Assembly: GCF_000719475.1 (NCBI RefSeq)
Contig: NZ_JOGO01000013.1
Span: 1-64,000, forward strand
DNA: 64,000 bases
DNA from: Streptomyces sp. NRRL F-5630
GTDB lineage: Bacteria > Actinomycetota > Actinomycetes > Streptomycetales > Streptomycetaceae
Direction: 5' to 3'
Shown: piece after piece, positions 26,133-35,215 of the stretch
Layout: every line of letters begins with the position of its first letter
Numbering within the stretch: position 1 is the first letter of the stretch
Notes under the pieces: generated by a model
Seen by the model: only the letters and a program-made list of their open reading frames with translations
What the model was told of the DNA's origin: nothing
Database searches by the model: none
Position numbers and translations under genes: made by a program

Positions 26133-27149
26133 GTGCTCAGCGAACGCAGACTCGAAGTCCTGCGCGCCATCGTCCAGGACTACGTCGGCACCGAGGAGCC
26201 GGTCGGCTCCAAGGCGCTCACCGAGCGGCACAGGCTCGGCGTCTCTCCGGCCACCGTGCGCAACGACATGGCGGCCCTGGAGGACGAGGGATACATCGCC
26301 CAGCCGCACACCAGCGCGGGCCGTATCCCCACCGACAAGGGCTACCGCCTCTTCGTCGACAAGCTCGCCGACATCAAGCCGATGACCGCGCCCGAGCGCC
26401 GTGCCATCCAGAATTTCCTGGACAGCGCGGTGGACCTCGACGACGTCGTGGGCCGTACCGTACGGCTGCTCGCGCAGCTCACGCGGCAGGTCGCGGTCGT
26501 GCAGTACCCCTCGCTGACGCGCTCCACCGTGCGGCACGTCGAGTTGCTCTCGATGAGTCCCGCGCGCGTCATGCTCGTGCTGATCACCGACACGGGCCGC
26601 GTCGAGCAGCGGATGATCGACTGCCCGGCGCCGTTCGGCGAGACCTCCGTGGCCGATCTGCGGGCCCGGCTCAACAGCCGGATCTCCGGGCGTCGTTTCG
26701 CCGACGTCCCGCAGCTCGTCCAGGATCTGCCCGACTCCTTCGAGCAGGAGGACCGCGGCACGGTCGCCGTCGTCCTGTCCACGCTGCTCGAAACGGTCGT
26801 CGAGGAGACCGAGGAACGCCTCATGATCGGCGGCACGGCGAACCTCGCGCGCTACGGGCAGGACTTCCCCCTCATGATCCGGCCGGTGCTCGAAGCGCTG
26901 GAGGAGCAGGTGGTGCTCCTGCGGCTGCTCGGCGAGGTCAACGACCCGCGGATGGCGGTCCGCATCGGTCATGAGAACGCCTACGAGGGGCTCAACTCCA
27001 CCTCGGTCGTGTCGGTCGGCTACGGTTCGGGCGGCGAGGCAGTCGCCAAGCTCGGCGTGGTCGGACCGACCCGCATGGACTACCCCGGAACGATGGGAGC
27101 GGTACGCGCAGTGGCTCGTTACGTCGGACAGATCCTGGCGGAGTCGTAA
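26133..27149 (+). CDS. hrcA: Heat-inducible transcription repressor HrcA
   Basis: The CIRCE-binding repressor of chaperone genes. At 338 residues it has the N-terminal winged helix ([28 protein letters not shown] through [35 protein letters not shown], the most conserved part of the family), a dimerisation GAF-like middle region and the C-terminal [42 protein letters not shown] signature. The GTG at 26133 is preceded by GGAGGTG. dnaJ starts at the base after its stop, so the pair is an operon under the CIRCE at 26063. Assignment secure. Confidence 0.97.
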   Translation: MLSERRLEVLRAIVQDYVGTEEPVGSKALTERHRLGVSPATVRNDMAALEDEGYIAQPHTSAGRIPTDKGYRLFVDKLADIKPMTAPERRAIQNFLDSAVDLDDVVGRTVRLLAQLTRQVAVVQYPSLTRSTVRHVELLSMSPARVMLVLITDTGRVEQRMIDCPAPFGETSVADLRARLNSRISGRRFADVPQLVQDLPDSFEQEDRGTVAVVLSTLLETVVEETEERLMIGGTANLARYGQDFPLMIRPVLEALEEQVVLLRLLGEVNDPRMAVRIGHENAYEGLNSTSVVSVGYGSGGEAVAKLGVVGPTRMDYPGTMGAVRAVARYVGQILAES

Positions 27150-28295
27150 GTGGCCACGGACTACTACGCCGTACTCGGCGTGCGCCGCGACGCCTCCCCG
27201 GACGAGATCAAGAAGGCCTTCCGCCGGCTGGCCAGGGAACTCCACCCTGATGTCAACCCCGACCCGAAGACCCAGGAGCGGTTCAAGGAGATCAACGCCG
27301 CCTACGAGGTGCTCTCGGACCCGCAGAAGAAGCAGGTCTACGACCTCGGCGGCGATCCGCTCTCGCAGGCCGGTGGCGGTGGCGGGGCCGGGGGCGGCTT
27401 CGGCGGCGCGGGCTTCGGGAATTTCTCGGACATCATGGACGCCTTCTTCGGTACGTCCCAGCAGCGCGGACCGCGCTCGCGGACCCGCCGGGGCCAGGAC
27501 GCCATGATCCGCCTGGAGATCGACCTCAACGAGGCGGCCTTCGGTACCACCAAGGAAATCCAGGTCGACACCGCGATCGTCTGCGCGACCTGCAACGGCG
27601 AGGGCGCGGCTCCCGGCACCTCGCCGCAGACCTGCGACATGTGTCGCGGACGCGGTGAGGTCTCGCAGGTCACCCGGTCCTTCCTGGGCCAGGTCATGAC
27701 CTCGCGGCCCTGCCCGCAGTGCCAGGGCTTCGGCACGATCGTGCCGACCCCGTGCCCCGAGTGCGCCGGTGACGGCCGCATCCGGTCGCGGCGCACGCTG
27801 ACCGTGAAGATCCCGGCCGGGGTCGACAACGGCACGCGCATCCAGCTCGCGGGCGAGGGCGAGGTCGGCCCGGGCGGCGGCCCCGCGGGCGACCTCTACG
27901 TCGAGATCCACGAGACGGCCCACTCCGTCTTCCAGCGGCGCGGCGACGACCTGCACTGCACGGTGACGATCCCGATGACGGCCGCCGCGCTCGGTACGAA
28001 GGTGCCGCTCGACACGCTCGACGGGACCGAGGACGTCGACATCAGGCCGGGCACGCAGTCGGGCCAGTCCGTGCCGCTGCACGGGCGCGGGGTCACGCAT
28101 CTGCGCGGGGGCGGGCGCGGTGACCTCATCGTGCACGTGGAAGTGCAGACGCCGGGGAAGCTCGACGCGGAGCAGGAGCGGCTGCTGCGGGAACTCGCGA
28201 AGCTCAGGAACGAGGAACGGCCCACGGGGCAGTTCCAGCCGGGGCAGCAGGGGCTTTTCTCGCGGCTCAAGGACGCGTTCAACGGGCGTAGCTGA
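27150..28295 (+). CDS. dnaJ: Molecular chaperone DnaJ (DnaJ2)
   Basis: The J-domain co-chaperone that stimulates DnaK ATPase. The 381-residue protein has the J domain with HPD at 32-34, a Gly-rich stretch (GGGGAGGGFGGAGFGNF), and the four zinc-binding repeats CATCNGEG, CDMCRGRG, CPQCQGFG and CPECAGDG, followed by the beta-sandwich substrate domains and a helical C-terminus. All cysteines are present. Streptomyces normally has dnaJ1 in the dnaK operon and this hrcA-linked dnaJ2. The GTG start abuts the hrcA stop codon, a coupling arrangement. Controlled by CIRCE/HrcA. Confidence 0.96.
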   Translation: MATDYYAVLGVRRDASPDEIKKAFRRLARELHPDVNPDPKTQERFKEINAAYEVLSDPQKKQVYDLGGDPLSQAGGGGGAGGGFGGAGFGNFSDIMDAFFGTSQQRGPRSRTRRGQDAMIRLEIDLNEAAFGTTKEIQVDTAIVCATCNGEGAAPGTSPQTCDMCRGRGEVSQVTRSFLGQVMTSRPCPQCQGFGTIVPTPCPECAGDGRIRSRRTLTVKIPAGVDNGTRIQLAGEGEVGPGGGPAGDLYVEIHETAHSVFQRRGDDLHCTVTIPMTAAALGTKVPLDTLDGTEDVDIRPGTQSGQSVPLHGRGVTHLRGGGRGDLIVHVEVQTPGKLDAEQERLLRELAKLRNEERPTGQFQPGQQGLFSRLKDAFNGRS

Positions 28296-28319
28296 GGGGA
28301 GTCGGCGGAGGCGGGGCGG

Positions 28320-28620
28320 CGTCGCGGGACGCTGCCCCGGACTCCGGGCTGCGGGCCGGGGGCTTCGGGGCCGGGGGCTTCGGGTCTGGAGCTCCGGGCC
28401 GGGGGCTTCGGCCCTGCCCCGGGGGCCGTTGCTGGGGCGCTGCCCCGAGGCGCCGGTTTTTAGGGCACTGTCCCGGGGGCCAGTTCTGGGGCGCTCTCCC
28501 CGGGGGTCCGAGTCTGGGAGGCTGCCCGAGGTGGCGGTTCTGGGGCACTGTCCCGGCGCATGTCCCGGCGCCGATGCTGGGGTGCTGCCCCCGTCCCCGC
28601 TCCCCAAGCGCCGGAGGGCT
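28320..28620. repeat. Degenerate repeats between dnaJ2 and nitronate monooxygenase
   Basis: About 300 bases of imperfect units built around GGGGCACTGTCCCGGGGGCC and GGTTCTGGGGC, with 5-7 recognisable copies of 35-55 bases. They form many short CCCGGGGG palindromes. There is no coding signal. The interval 28296-28700 contains no gene. Confidence 0.55.
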
Positions 28621-28700
28621 GGACATCGGGGGCCTTCTGAAAGACGCCCCGTGTCGGGTCCCGTGAACGCGGCTGGTGCGGCTCGTGGGACGATTTCGGG

Positions 28701-29762
28701 ATGTCCTCTGTGTTCGGCGAGTTGTTGCGCCATCCCGTTGTGCAGGCTCCCATGGCCGGGGGTGCCTCCTGTCCGGAGCTGGCCGCCGCCGTGTCGGAGG
28801 CCGGAGGGCTCGGCTTCCTCGCCGGCGGGTACAAGAGCGTCGCGGCGGTACAGGACGAGGTGCGGCGCACCAGCGAGCTGACCGGGCGTCCCTTCGGGGT
28901 GAACCTCTTCCTGCCTCAGCCCGAGGCGGACGCCGACGCCGTCGAGGCGTACGCGGACGGGCTCGCGGAGGAGAGTGAGCGGTACGGCGCCCCGCTCGGT
29001 GGCCTCCCGGACGGCGCGCTCGACGACTTCTTCGACGCCAAGGTCGCCGTCCTCCTCGCCGAGCCCGTCGCCGTCGTCTCCTTCACCTTTGGCTGCCCCA
29101 GCCGCGACGTGCTCGACGCCTTCCAGCGTGTCGGCACGCTCACGGTCGTCACCGTGACCACGCCCGAGGAGGCGCGCGCCGCGCAGTGGGCGGGGGCGGA
29201 CGCGCTGTGCGTGCAGGGTGTCGAGGCCGGGGGCCACCAGGGCACCCACCACGACGACCCCGCCACGGACGGCTGCGGGCTCGGGCTCCTCAGCCTCCTC
29301 GAACAGGTCCGTCAGACCGTGCCGTTGCCGTTCCTGGCGGCCGGCGGGCTCATGCGCGGTACGCAGATCGCCGCCGTGCTCGCGGCGGGGGCCGAGGCCG
29401 CGCAACTGGGCACCGCCTTCCTGCCCTGCCCCGAATCCGGGGCGCACCCGGTCCACAAGACCGCGCTGACGAGCCCGCACTTCACCCGCACGACCCTCAC
29501 GCGGGCCTTCTCGGGCCGTCCCGCGCGTGGGCTCGTCAACCGTTTCGTACGGGTGCACTCGACCGAGGCCCCGGCCGCGTACCCGCGCGTGCACCACCTG
29601 ACGGCGGGGCTGCGGCGTGCCGCGGCGGGCGCCGGGGACGCGGACGGCATGGCACTCTGGGCCGGGCAGGGCCACCGCCTGGCCCGTACCGTCGCCGCCG
29701 GGCGCCTCGTCGAGACGCTCGCCGCCGAGACGCGCGCGGCGCTCACGCCGTTGGAGCGCTGA
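28701..29762 (+). CDS. Nitronate monooxygenase
   Basis: An FMN-dependent TIM-barrel enzyme that oxidises nitronates such as propionate 3-nitronate. The 353-residue protein matches the NMO/2-nitropropane dioxygenase family: HPVVQAPMAGGASCPELAAAVSEAGGLGFLAGGY at the N-terminus, a VVSFTFGCPS strand, the ALCVQGVEAGGHQGTHH flavin-binding loop, then LPFLAAGGLMRGTQIAAVLAAGAEAAQLGTAFLPCPES. The GGHQGTH loop is the class II hallmark. ATG 28701 is the natural start. It lies alone between two repeat tracts and is followed by rsmE 125 bases on. Confidence 0.92.
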   Translation: MSSVFGELLRHPVVQAPMAGGASCPELAAAVSEAGGLGFLAGGYKSVAAVQDEVRRTSELTGRPFGVNLFLPQPEADADAVEAYADGLAEESERYGAPLGGLPDGALDDFFDAKVAVLLAEPVAVVSFTFGCPSRDVLDAFQRVGTLTVVTVTTPEEARAAQWAGADALCVQGVEAGGHQGTHHDDPATDGCGLGLLSLLEQVRQTVPLPFLAAGGLMRGTQIAAVLAAGAEAAQLGTAFLPCPESGAHPVHKTALTSPHFTRTTLTRAFSGRPARGLVNRFVRVHSTEAPAAYPRVHHLTAGLRRAAAGAGDADGMALWAGQGHRLARTVAAGRLVETLAAETRAALTPLER

Positions 29763-29786
29763 GGCCCTTACTCCTGCACCCTTTAC

Positions 29787-29825
29787 CCCTGCCCCCGAAC
29801 CCCTGCCCCCGAACCCCTGCATCCC
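29787..29825. repeat. 14-base tandem repeat
   Basis: CCCTGCCCCCGAAC occurs twice exactly and then partially (CCCTGCATCCC) in the short gap between the nitronate monooxygenase and rsmE genes. Copy number could vary between strains. Confidence 0.6.
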
Positions 29826-29887
29826 GCGTCCCCTGGCTCCGTGCCCCGGTGCTGTGCCCGTGACCTCGTACCGCTGAAAGGAGCGGC

Positions 29888-30643
29888 ATGACCGCCGCCG
29901 TGTTCCTCGCCCCCCGGCTCGCCGAAGAGGCCGTGCCCGGCGGGGTCTTCGTCCTCGACGGGCCCGAGGGGCGGCACGCGGTCTCCGTGAAGCGGCTGCG
30001 TCCCGGAGAGGAGATCGTGCTCAGTGACGGGGAGGGGCGGTGGGCACCGTGCGTCGTGACGGCGGCCGAGGGCAAGGACCGGCTGAGCGTCGAGGTCGGT
30101 GAGCTGCGCGAGGAACCGGTACCGAGTCCACGGCTCGTCGTGGTGCAGGCGCTGCCCAAGGGAGACCGTGGGGAACTCGCCGTCGAGACGATGACCGAGA
30201 CGGGTGTCGACGCGATCGTGCCGTGGCAGGCGGCCCGGTGCGTGACGCAATGGCGCGGCGACCGGGGCGCGAAATCCCTCGCCAAGTGGCGGGCGACCGC
30301 ACGCGAGGCGGGCAAGCAGTCCCGCCGCCCCCGGTTCCCGGAGATCGCCGAGGCCGTCTCCACGAAGGAGGCGGCGGCCCTCCTCGCCCGCGCGGCGCTC
30401 GCCGTCGTCCTCCACGAGGACGCCGGGACCGCGAGCGCCCCGCTCGCCACGCTGCCGCTCCCCGACGAGGGCGATATCGTCCTCGTCGTCGGTCCCGAGG
30501 GCGGCGTCGCCCCCGAGGAGATCACGACCTTCACCGCGGCCGGCGCCCACGTCTGCCGCCTGGGCCCCTCCGTCCTGCGCACCTCGACAGCGGGCACGGC
30601 GGCGGTGTCGCTGCTGTCGGGGCGGACGGGGCGGTGGGGGTAG
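29888..30643 (+). CDS. rsmE: 16S rRNA (uracil-1498-N3)-methyltransferase RsmE
   Basis: RsmE methylates U1498 in helix 44 of 16S rRNA, a SPOUT-class knotted methyltransferase. The 251-residue product has the N-terminal PUA-like domain (GRHAVSVKRLRPGEEIVLSDGEGRW), the VVQALPKGDRGELAVETMTETGVDAIVPW segment with the catalytic-site KGDR, and the C-terminal knot VLVVGPEGGVAPEEI...LGPSVLRTSTAGTAAV. All the hallmarks are present. The ATG has AAAGGAGCG just upstream. In other bacteria it follows dnaJ and prmA; here prmA is absent and nitronate monooxygenase intervenes. Confidence 0.95.
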   Translation: MTAAVFLAPRLAEEAVPGGVFVLDGPEGRHAVSVKRLRPGEEIVLSDGEGRWAPCVVTAAEGKDRLSVEVGELREEPVPSPRLVVVQALPKGDRGELAVETMTETGVDAIVPWQAARCVTQWRGDRGAKSLAKWRATAREAGKQSRRPRFPEIAEAVSTKEAAALLARAALAVVLHEDAGTASAPLATLPLPDEGDIVLVVGPEGGVAPEEITTFTAAGAHVCRLGPSVLRTSTAGTAAVSLLSGRTGRWG

Positions 30644-30872
30644 AGCGGGACGGCGCGCGGTGCTGCGTGGGACGTGCGGTGCGGTGTGCTGACTGGGCGG
30701 GGAGGCCGGGCGGGAGCCGGGGCGGCCCTCCGCGCCAGGCGCGCCCCGGTCACGGCCCGCGCCCACACCTCCGGGGAGATCCTGGCCGGGGCCTTCCCCG
30801 AGGGGAACGTCCGGGAGGAGTACGAGCAGTACGTGGTCAGTCCCGCCGTCGCCGGGCGGCGATCCACGGCCC

Positions 30873-31265
30873 TCAGTCCGCGAGGGAGGCCGGGGTCCAG
30901 TCCCGCACGGCTATCTCCAGGAGCACCCGGCGCTCTCCCGGGCGGGCCGGTATCGCTGGGTCCCAGCCGTATTTGGCGAGGAAGGACTCGCGTACCCGCG
31001 CGGGGAAGCCGGTGCGGTGCAGGCGCGCGTCGCCTTCCGCGACCAGTGGTTCGGGGCCGTCCAGGGCGAGCGTGGCCCGTGGCCGTCGTGCGAGCAGGCG
31101 CACCAGGGTGCCGCCCGCCGCCGCGCCGATCCACCACACGCCTTCGAGGACGACGAACCACGTGGCGCGCACGAGGGGCGGTCCTTCCGCCCGGGCAGCG
31201 CACAGCCACACGGTCCGCGCCGTACGCAGCCGTTCCTGAGCCGGGTTGTTCTCCGTCGTCGTCAC
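30873..31265 (-). CDS. Pyridoxamine 5'-phosphate oxidase-like flavin-binding protein
   Basis: A 130-residue split-barrel protein of the PPOX family. The pattern RTVWLCAARAEGPPLVRATWFVVLEGVWWIGAAAGGTLVRLLARRPRATLALDG is the standard first half: start helix, strand, conserved W with (V/I)W, then RNLRRxPRVxL-like sequence. The later HRTGFPARVRESFLAKYGWDP is also typical. These small proteins bind FMN or F420 and act on varied substrates, or simply bind cofactor. GTG 31265 starts MTTTENN. The gene is convergent with rsmE and divergent from tricorn, 185 bases away, across the AGTTATCCACAG pair. Confidence 0.82.
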   Translation of the reverse strand: MTTTENNPAQERLRTARTVWLCAARAEGPPLVRATWFVVLEGVWWIGAAAGGTLVRLLARRPRATLALDGPEPLVAEGDARLHRTGFPARVRESFLAKYGWDPAIPARPGERRVLLEIAVRDWTPASLAD

Positions 31266-31316
31266 GAGATCAATCCCAACCCCTGCGAGGCCCGCGCGGA
31301 AGCCTTCGCAGCGAAT

Positions 31317-31398
31317 CTGTGGATAACTCCGAGTAATCGATTAATTCGCTCACTCGAACGAGTAACGGCTGTCGCGACTTCTCCTGAGTTATCCACAG
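31317..31398. promoter_or_regulatory. Inverted pair of DnaA-type boxes before the tricorn gene
   Basis: CTGTGGATAACTC (31317-31329) and GAGTTATCCACAG (31386-31398) are perfect 13-base inverted copies, separated by 56 bases that include an AT-rich ATCGATTAATTCG. Each contains TTATCCACA. They fill the gap between the divergent PPOX and tricorn genes. The same 12-mer core occurs at 1638 and, as a direct pair, at 8306-8406. Confidence 0.55.
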
Positions 31399-31450
31399 CT
31401 TGCCCGGCAGGCCCTGTCCCCTGTCCGTCACCGTGCTTAGGGTGGTTCTT

Positions 31451-34400
31451 GTGACACAGCCTGCCTACCTACGGTTTCCGCACATCCATGGCGAGTTCAT
31501 CGCCTTCACCGCCGAGGACGACGTCTGGATCGCCCCGCTCGACGGAGGGCGCGCCTGGCGCGTCAGCGCCGACAACGTTCCCGTCCAGCACCCGCGGATA
31601 TCTCCCGACGGCGCCACGGTCGCCTGGACCTCGAAGCGCGAGGGCGCCCCCGAGGTGTTCGTCGCGCCCCTGGAGGGCGGACCGGCCCGCCGCCTCACCT
31701 ACTGGGGCAGCAACAAGACGTCCGTACGCGGGTGGACCCCCGAGGGCGACGTCGTGGCGATCACGTCGCACGGCCAGGCCTCGCTGCGCCGCACCTGGGC
31801 GCACGCCCTGCCCCTCGACGGCTCGGCGTCCCGCCGCCTCCCATACGGCCCCGTCGGCGCACTCGCCTACGAGCCGGAGGGCGCACGCGTCCTGCTCGGC
31901 TCGGTCTCCATGGGCCGCGAGGCCGCGTGGTGGAAGCGCTACCGGGGCGGTACCGCGGGGAAGTTGTGGCTCGGGCCCGACGCCGAGGGCGCCTGGCAGC
32001 GGGTGCACGCGGACCTGGACGGCAATATCGAGGACCCGCTCTGGGTGGGCGGTCGCATCGCTTTCCTCTCCGACCACGAAGGCGTCGGCGCGCTCTACTC
32101 CTCGCTTCCCGACGGCAGCGACCTGCGCCGCCACTCGCCGGTCGAGCCCGACGGCTTCTACGCCCGCCAGGCCGCCACCGACGGCACCCGCGTCGTCTGG
32201 TCGAGCGCGGGCCGGCTGTGGATTCTCGACGACCTGGAAGGCGCCGAGCCGCGCCTGCTCGACATCGGCCTCGGCGGCCAGCGTGCCGACCTCCAGCCCT
32301 TCGCGATCTCCGCGTCCCGCTGGCTCTCCGCCGCCCGTCCCGATCACACGGGTCGCGGCAGCGCCGTCCTGGTGCGTGGCGCCGTGCACTGGGTGACGCA
32401 CCGCGACGGGCCGGCACGCGTCCTCGCGGGCGAGCAGGGAGTACGGGCCAGGCTGCCGCGTACCTTCCGGCTCGACGGGGAGGAGTGGGTCGCCTGGGTG
32501 ACCGACGCCGAGGGCGAGGACGCCATCGAGTTCGCGCCCGCCACCGGTACGGCTCCCGGCACCGCCCCGCGCCGCATCGCGCGCGGCAAGCTCGGCCGCG
32601 TCCTCTCCTTCACCGTCGCCCCGGACGGCGAGCGGCTCGGCGTCGCGAGTCACGACGGGCGGGTGCTGCTCGTGGAGCGGTCCTCCGGCGAGGTGCGCGA
32701 GGTGGACCGCAGCGAGAACGGGGACGCGAGCGGACTCGTCTTCTCGCCCGACTCCACGTGGCTCGCCTGGTCCCACCCGGGCCCCGACCCGCTGCGCCAG
32801 CTCAAGCTCGCGCACGTCTCGGACCTCGCGCCCGTCGAGGCGACCCCGCTGCGCTTCAAGGACTACAGCCCCGCCTTCACCCCGGACGGCAAGCACCTGG
32901 CGTTCCTCTCGGACCGCGCCTTCGACCCGTTGTACGACGCGCACAACTTCGACCTCGCCTTCATCGGCACGACCCGCCCGCACCTCGTCACGCTCGCCGC
33001 GACGACCCCCTCGCCCTTCGGCCCGCAGCGGCACGGCAAGCCGTTCGAGACGCCCGACAAGGAAGGCACCCCGGAGGCCGGCGAAGGCGGTGGTCCGCAG
33101 ACCCGCATCGACGTGGACGGTCTCGCCGACCGGATCGTGCCCTTCCCCGTCGAGGCCGGCGAGTACTCCTCGCTCCAGGCCGCGAAGGATGGCGTGCTCT
33201 GGCTCAGCCACCCCGTCTCCGGCGTTCTCGGCACCTCCGGCGCGGGACCCGACGATGACGGCGCCAAGACGAGCCTGCTCCGCTGGGACTTCCCGCAGCA
33301 GCGCGTCGAGGAACTCTCCGGCGACGCCCACTCGTACGCGGTCACGGGCGACGGCAAGCGCGTCCTGCTCCGCGGCGGGGACAAGCTCCGCGTCGTGCCG
33401 AGCGACCGCCGCGCTCCGGGCGACGACGACCACGAGAACAACGTCGCCGTCGACCTCGGGCGGATCCGCCAGGTCGTCGATCCCGCCGCCGAGTGGCGGC
33501 AGATGTTCGACGAGACGGGCCGCCTCATGCGGGACAACTTCTGGCGCCCCGACATGGGCGGCGTCGACTGGGACGGCGTCCTCGACCGCTACCGGCCGGT
33601 GCTGGAGCGCGTCGCGACCCACGACGACCTCGTGGACCTCCTGTGGGAGGTGCAGGGCGAGCTGGGCACCTCCCACGCGTACGTCACCCCGGCGGGCCAC
33701 GGGCACGGTGCCCTGCGCGCCGGGCTGCTCGGCGCGGACATCTCCCGGCACGAGGACGGGCAGTGGCGCATCGACCGCGTCCTGCCCTCCGAGACCTCCG
33801 ACCCGCACGCCCGCTCCCCGCTCGCCGGCCCCGGTATCGCGGTACGGGCCGGGGACGCGCTTCTCGCGGTCGGCGGCCGTCCGGTGGACCCGCTGCTCGG
33901 CCCGGGGCCGCTCCTCGCCGGGACGGCCGGTCACGTCACCGAGCTGACCATCGGTCCGGCGGACGGCGGCGAGCCACGGCACGTCGTCGTGGAGCCGCTG
34001 CGCGACGAGGAGCCCCTGCGCTACCACGACTGGGTCGCGGACCGCCGCGCTTACGTGCACGAGAAGTCCGGCGGACGGCTCGGCTATCTGCACGTGCCGG
34101 ACATGGTCGGTTCCGGCTGGGCGCAGCTCCACCGCGACCTGCGGGTGGAGATCGCCAAGGAAGGGCTTGTCGTCGACGTCCGCGAGAACCGGGGCGGGCA
34201 CACCTCGCAGCTCGTCGTCGAGAAGCTCGCCCGGCGCATCATCGGCTGGGACCTGTCGCGCGGCATGCGGCCGACCAGCTACCCGGAGGCGGCCCCGCGC
34301 GGACCCGTCGTCGCGGTCGCCAACGAGTTCTCCGGCTCGGACGGCGACATCGTCAACGCGGCGATCCAGGCGCTGAAGATCGGGCCCGTCGTCGGGACGA

Positions 34401-34675
34401 GGACCTGGGGCGGGGTCATCGGGATCGACAACCGGCACGGGCTCGTGGACGGAACGTCCGTCACGCAGCCCAAGTACGCCTTCTGGTTCGAGACGGTCGG
34501 CTGGGGCGTCGAGAACCACGGGGTGGACCCGGACGTGGAGGTCGTCGTGGCACCGCAGCAGTACGCGGCCGGGGAGGACCCGCAGCTCGACGAGGCCATT
34601 CGCTTGGCGCTGGCCGGGCTGGAGGAGACACCGGCCAAGACGCCTCCCGCCCTGCCGGGGGGTGGCGGACAGTAG
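31451..34675 (+). CDS. Tricorn protease
   Basis: Tricorn is a giant cytosolic serine protease that trims peptides released by the proteasome. At 1074 residues this has the full set: N-terminal six- and seven-bladed beta-propellers (the repeated DG-RxT/ISPDG strands), a C1 domain, a PDZ domain (GIAVRAGDALLAVGGRPV) and the C-terminal C2 catalytic domain. The active-site GTSHAYV supplies the Ser-His pair, and NEFSGSDGD carries the nucleophile Ser; a Glu in the GVENHGVDPDVEV region completes the site by comparison with the archaeal enzyme. I chose GTG 31451. Streptomyces has a 20S proteasome elsewhere, so peptide recycling is the expected role. Confidence 0.93.
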   Translation: MTQPAYLRFPHIHGEFIAFTAEDDVWIAPLDGGRAWRVSADNVPVQHPRISPDGATVAWTSKREGAPEVFVAPLEGGPARRLTYWGSNKTSVRGWTPEGDVVAITSHGQASLRRTWAHALPLDGSASRRLPYGPVGALAYEPEGARVLLGSVSMGREAAWWKRYRGGTAGKLWLGPDAEGAWQRVHADLDGNIEDPLWVGGRIAFLSDHEGVGALYSSLPDGSDLRRHSPVEPDGFYARQAATDGTRVVWSSAGRLWILDDLEGAEPRLLDIGLGGQRADLQPFAISASRWLSAARPDHTGRGSAVLVRGAVHWVTHRDGPARVLAGEQGVRARLPRTFRLDGEEWVAWVTDAEGEDAIEFAPATGTAPGTAPRRIARGKLGRVLSFTVAPDGERLGVASHDGRVLLVERSSGEVREVDRSENGDASGLVFSPDSTWLAWSHPGPDPLRQLKLAHVSDLAPVEATPLRFKDYSPAFTPDGKHLAFLSDRAFDPLYDAHNFDLAFIGTTRPHLVTLAATTPSPFGPQRHGKPFETPDKEGTPEAGEGGGPQTRIDVDGLADRIVPFPVEAGEYSSLQAAKDGVLWLSHPVSGVLGTSGAGPDDDGAKTSLLRWDFPQQRVEELSGDAHSYAVTGDGKRVLLRGGDKLRVVPSDRRAPGDDDHENNVAVDLGRIRQVVDPAAEWRQMFDETGRLMRDNFWRPDMGGVDWDGVLDRYRPVLERVATHDDLVDLLWEVQGELGTSHAYVTPAGHGHGALRAGLLGADISRHEDGQWRIDRVLPSETSDPHARSPLAGPGIAVRAGDALLAVGGRPVDPLLGPGPLLAGTAGHVTELTIGPADGGEPRHVVVEPLRDEEPLRYHDWVADRRAYVHEKSGGRLGYLHVPDMVGSGWAQLHRDLRVEIAKEGLVVDVRENRGGHTSQLVVEKLARRIIGWDLSRGMRPTSYPEAAPRGPVVAVANEFSGSDGDIVNAAIQALKIGPVVGTRTWGGVIGIDNRHGLVDGTSVTQPKYAFWFETVGWGVENHGVDPDVEVVVAPQQYAAGEDPQLDEAIRLALAGLEETPAKTPPALPGGGGQ

Positions 34676-34682
34676 TTGACCC

Positions 34683-34717
34683 GGACCGGGGTGGGCCTCG
34701 CAGCTCCGCCCCGGTCC
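34683..34717 (+). terminator. Probable terminator of the tricorn gene
   Basis: GGACCGGGG (34683-34691) and CCCCGGTCC (34709-34717) are perfect arms with a 17-base loop, 7 bases after the stop. Several CCCCGGTTTC/CCCCGGTCC units follow, so alternative pairings exist. Confidence 0.6.
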
Positions 34718-34849
34718 TCGGTCCCCGGTTTCGGGCCCGGCCCCGTCTCCGGATTCGGTCTCCGCCCCGGTCCCCGGTTTCGAGGCCGTGGCTGGGGACT
34801 GGTGTGGCTAACATTTCTTCGATGTCGTTGCGTGAGAGGAGTGTCCTTC

Positions 34850-35206
34850 ATGGCAGGTGAGCCGGAGTCGGATTGCTTGTTCTGCAAGATCGTGGCGGGG
34901 GAGGTGCCGGCGACTGTGGTGCGCGAGGACGAGCACACCTTCGCGTTCCGGGACATAAACCCGCAGGCGCCCACGCACGTGCTCGTCGTGCCCAAGGCGC
35001 ACTACCCCAACGCCGCCGCTCTCGCCGCTGACCCGAAGCTCAGCGCCGCTCTCCTCACGGCGGCCGGTGAAGTCGCCACGCAGGAGAAGGTCGACGAGTC
35101 CGGGTACCGGATCGTGTTCAACACCGGTGCGGGGGCGGGGCAGACGGTCTTCCACGTGCACGCGCACGTCCTCGGAGGGCGTGGGTTGCAGTGGCCGCCG
35201 GGCTAG
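34850..35206 (+). CDS. HIT family protein
   Basis: A 118-residue histidine-triad nucleotide-binding protein of the HINT branch, a purine nucleoside phosphoramidase in characterised members. It begins with CLFCKIVAGEVPATVV, contains FRDINPQAPTHVLVVPKAHYPN, and ends with VFHVHAHVLGGRGL, where HVHAH is the catalytic triad motif. The CxxC at the N-terminus is typical of bacterial HINT forms. ATG 34850 is preceded by GAGAGGAG. It is followed after 9 bases by the RNase Z-like gene, and the pair probably forms an operon. Confidence 0.93.
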   Translation: MAGEPESDCLFCKIVAGEVPATVVREDEHTFAFRDINPQAPTHVLVVPKAHYPNAAALAADPKLSAALLTAAGEVATQEKVDESGYRIVFNTGAGAGQTVFHVHAHVLGGRGLQWPPG

Positions 35207-35215
35207 GGCGGGGCC

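Noticed and set aside
30758..30895. Segment reading ARAHTSGEILAGAFPEGN
   Set aside because: Short, overlaps the end of the minus-strand PPOX gene and has no start; no family recognised.
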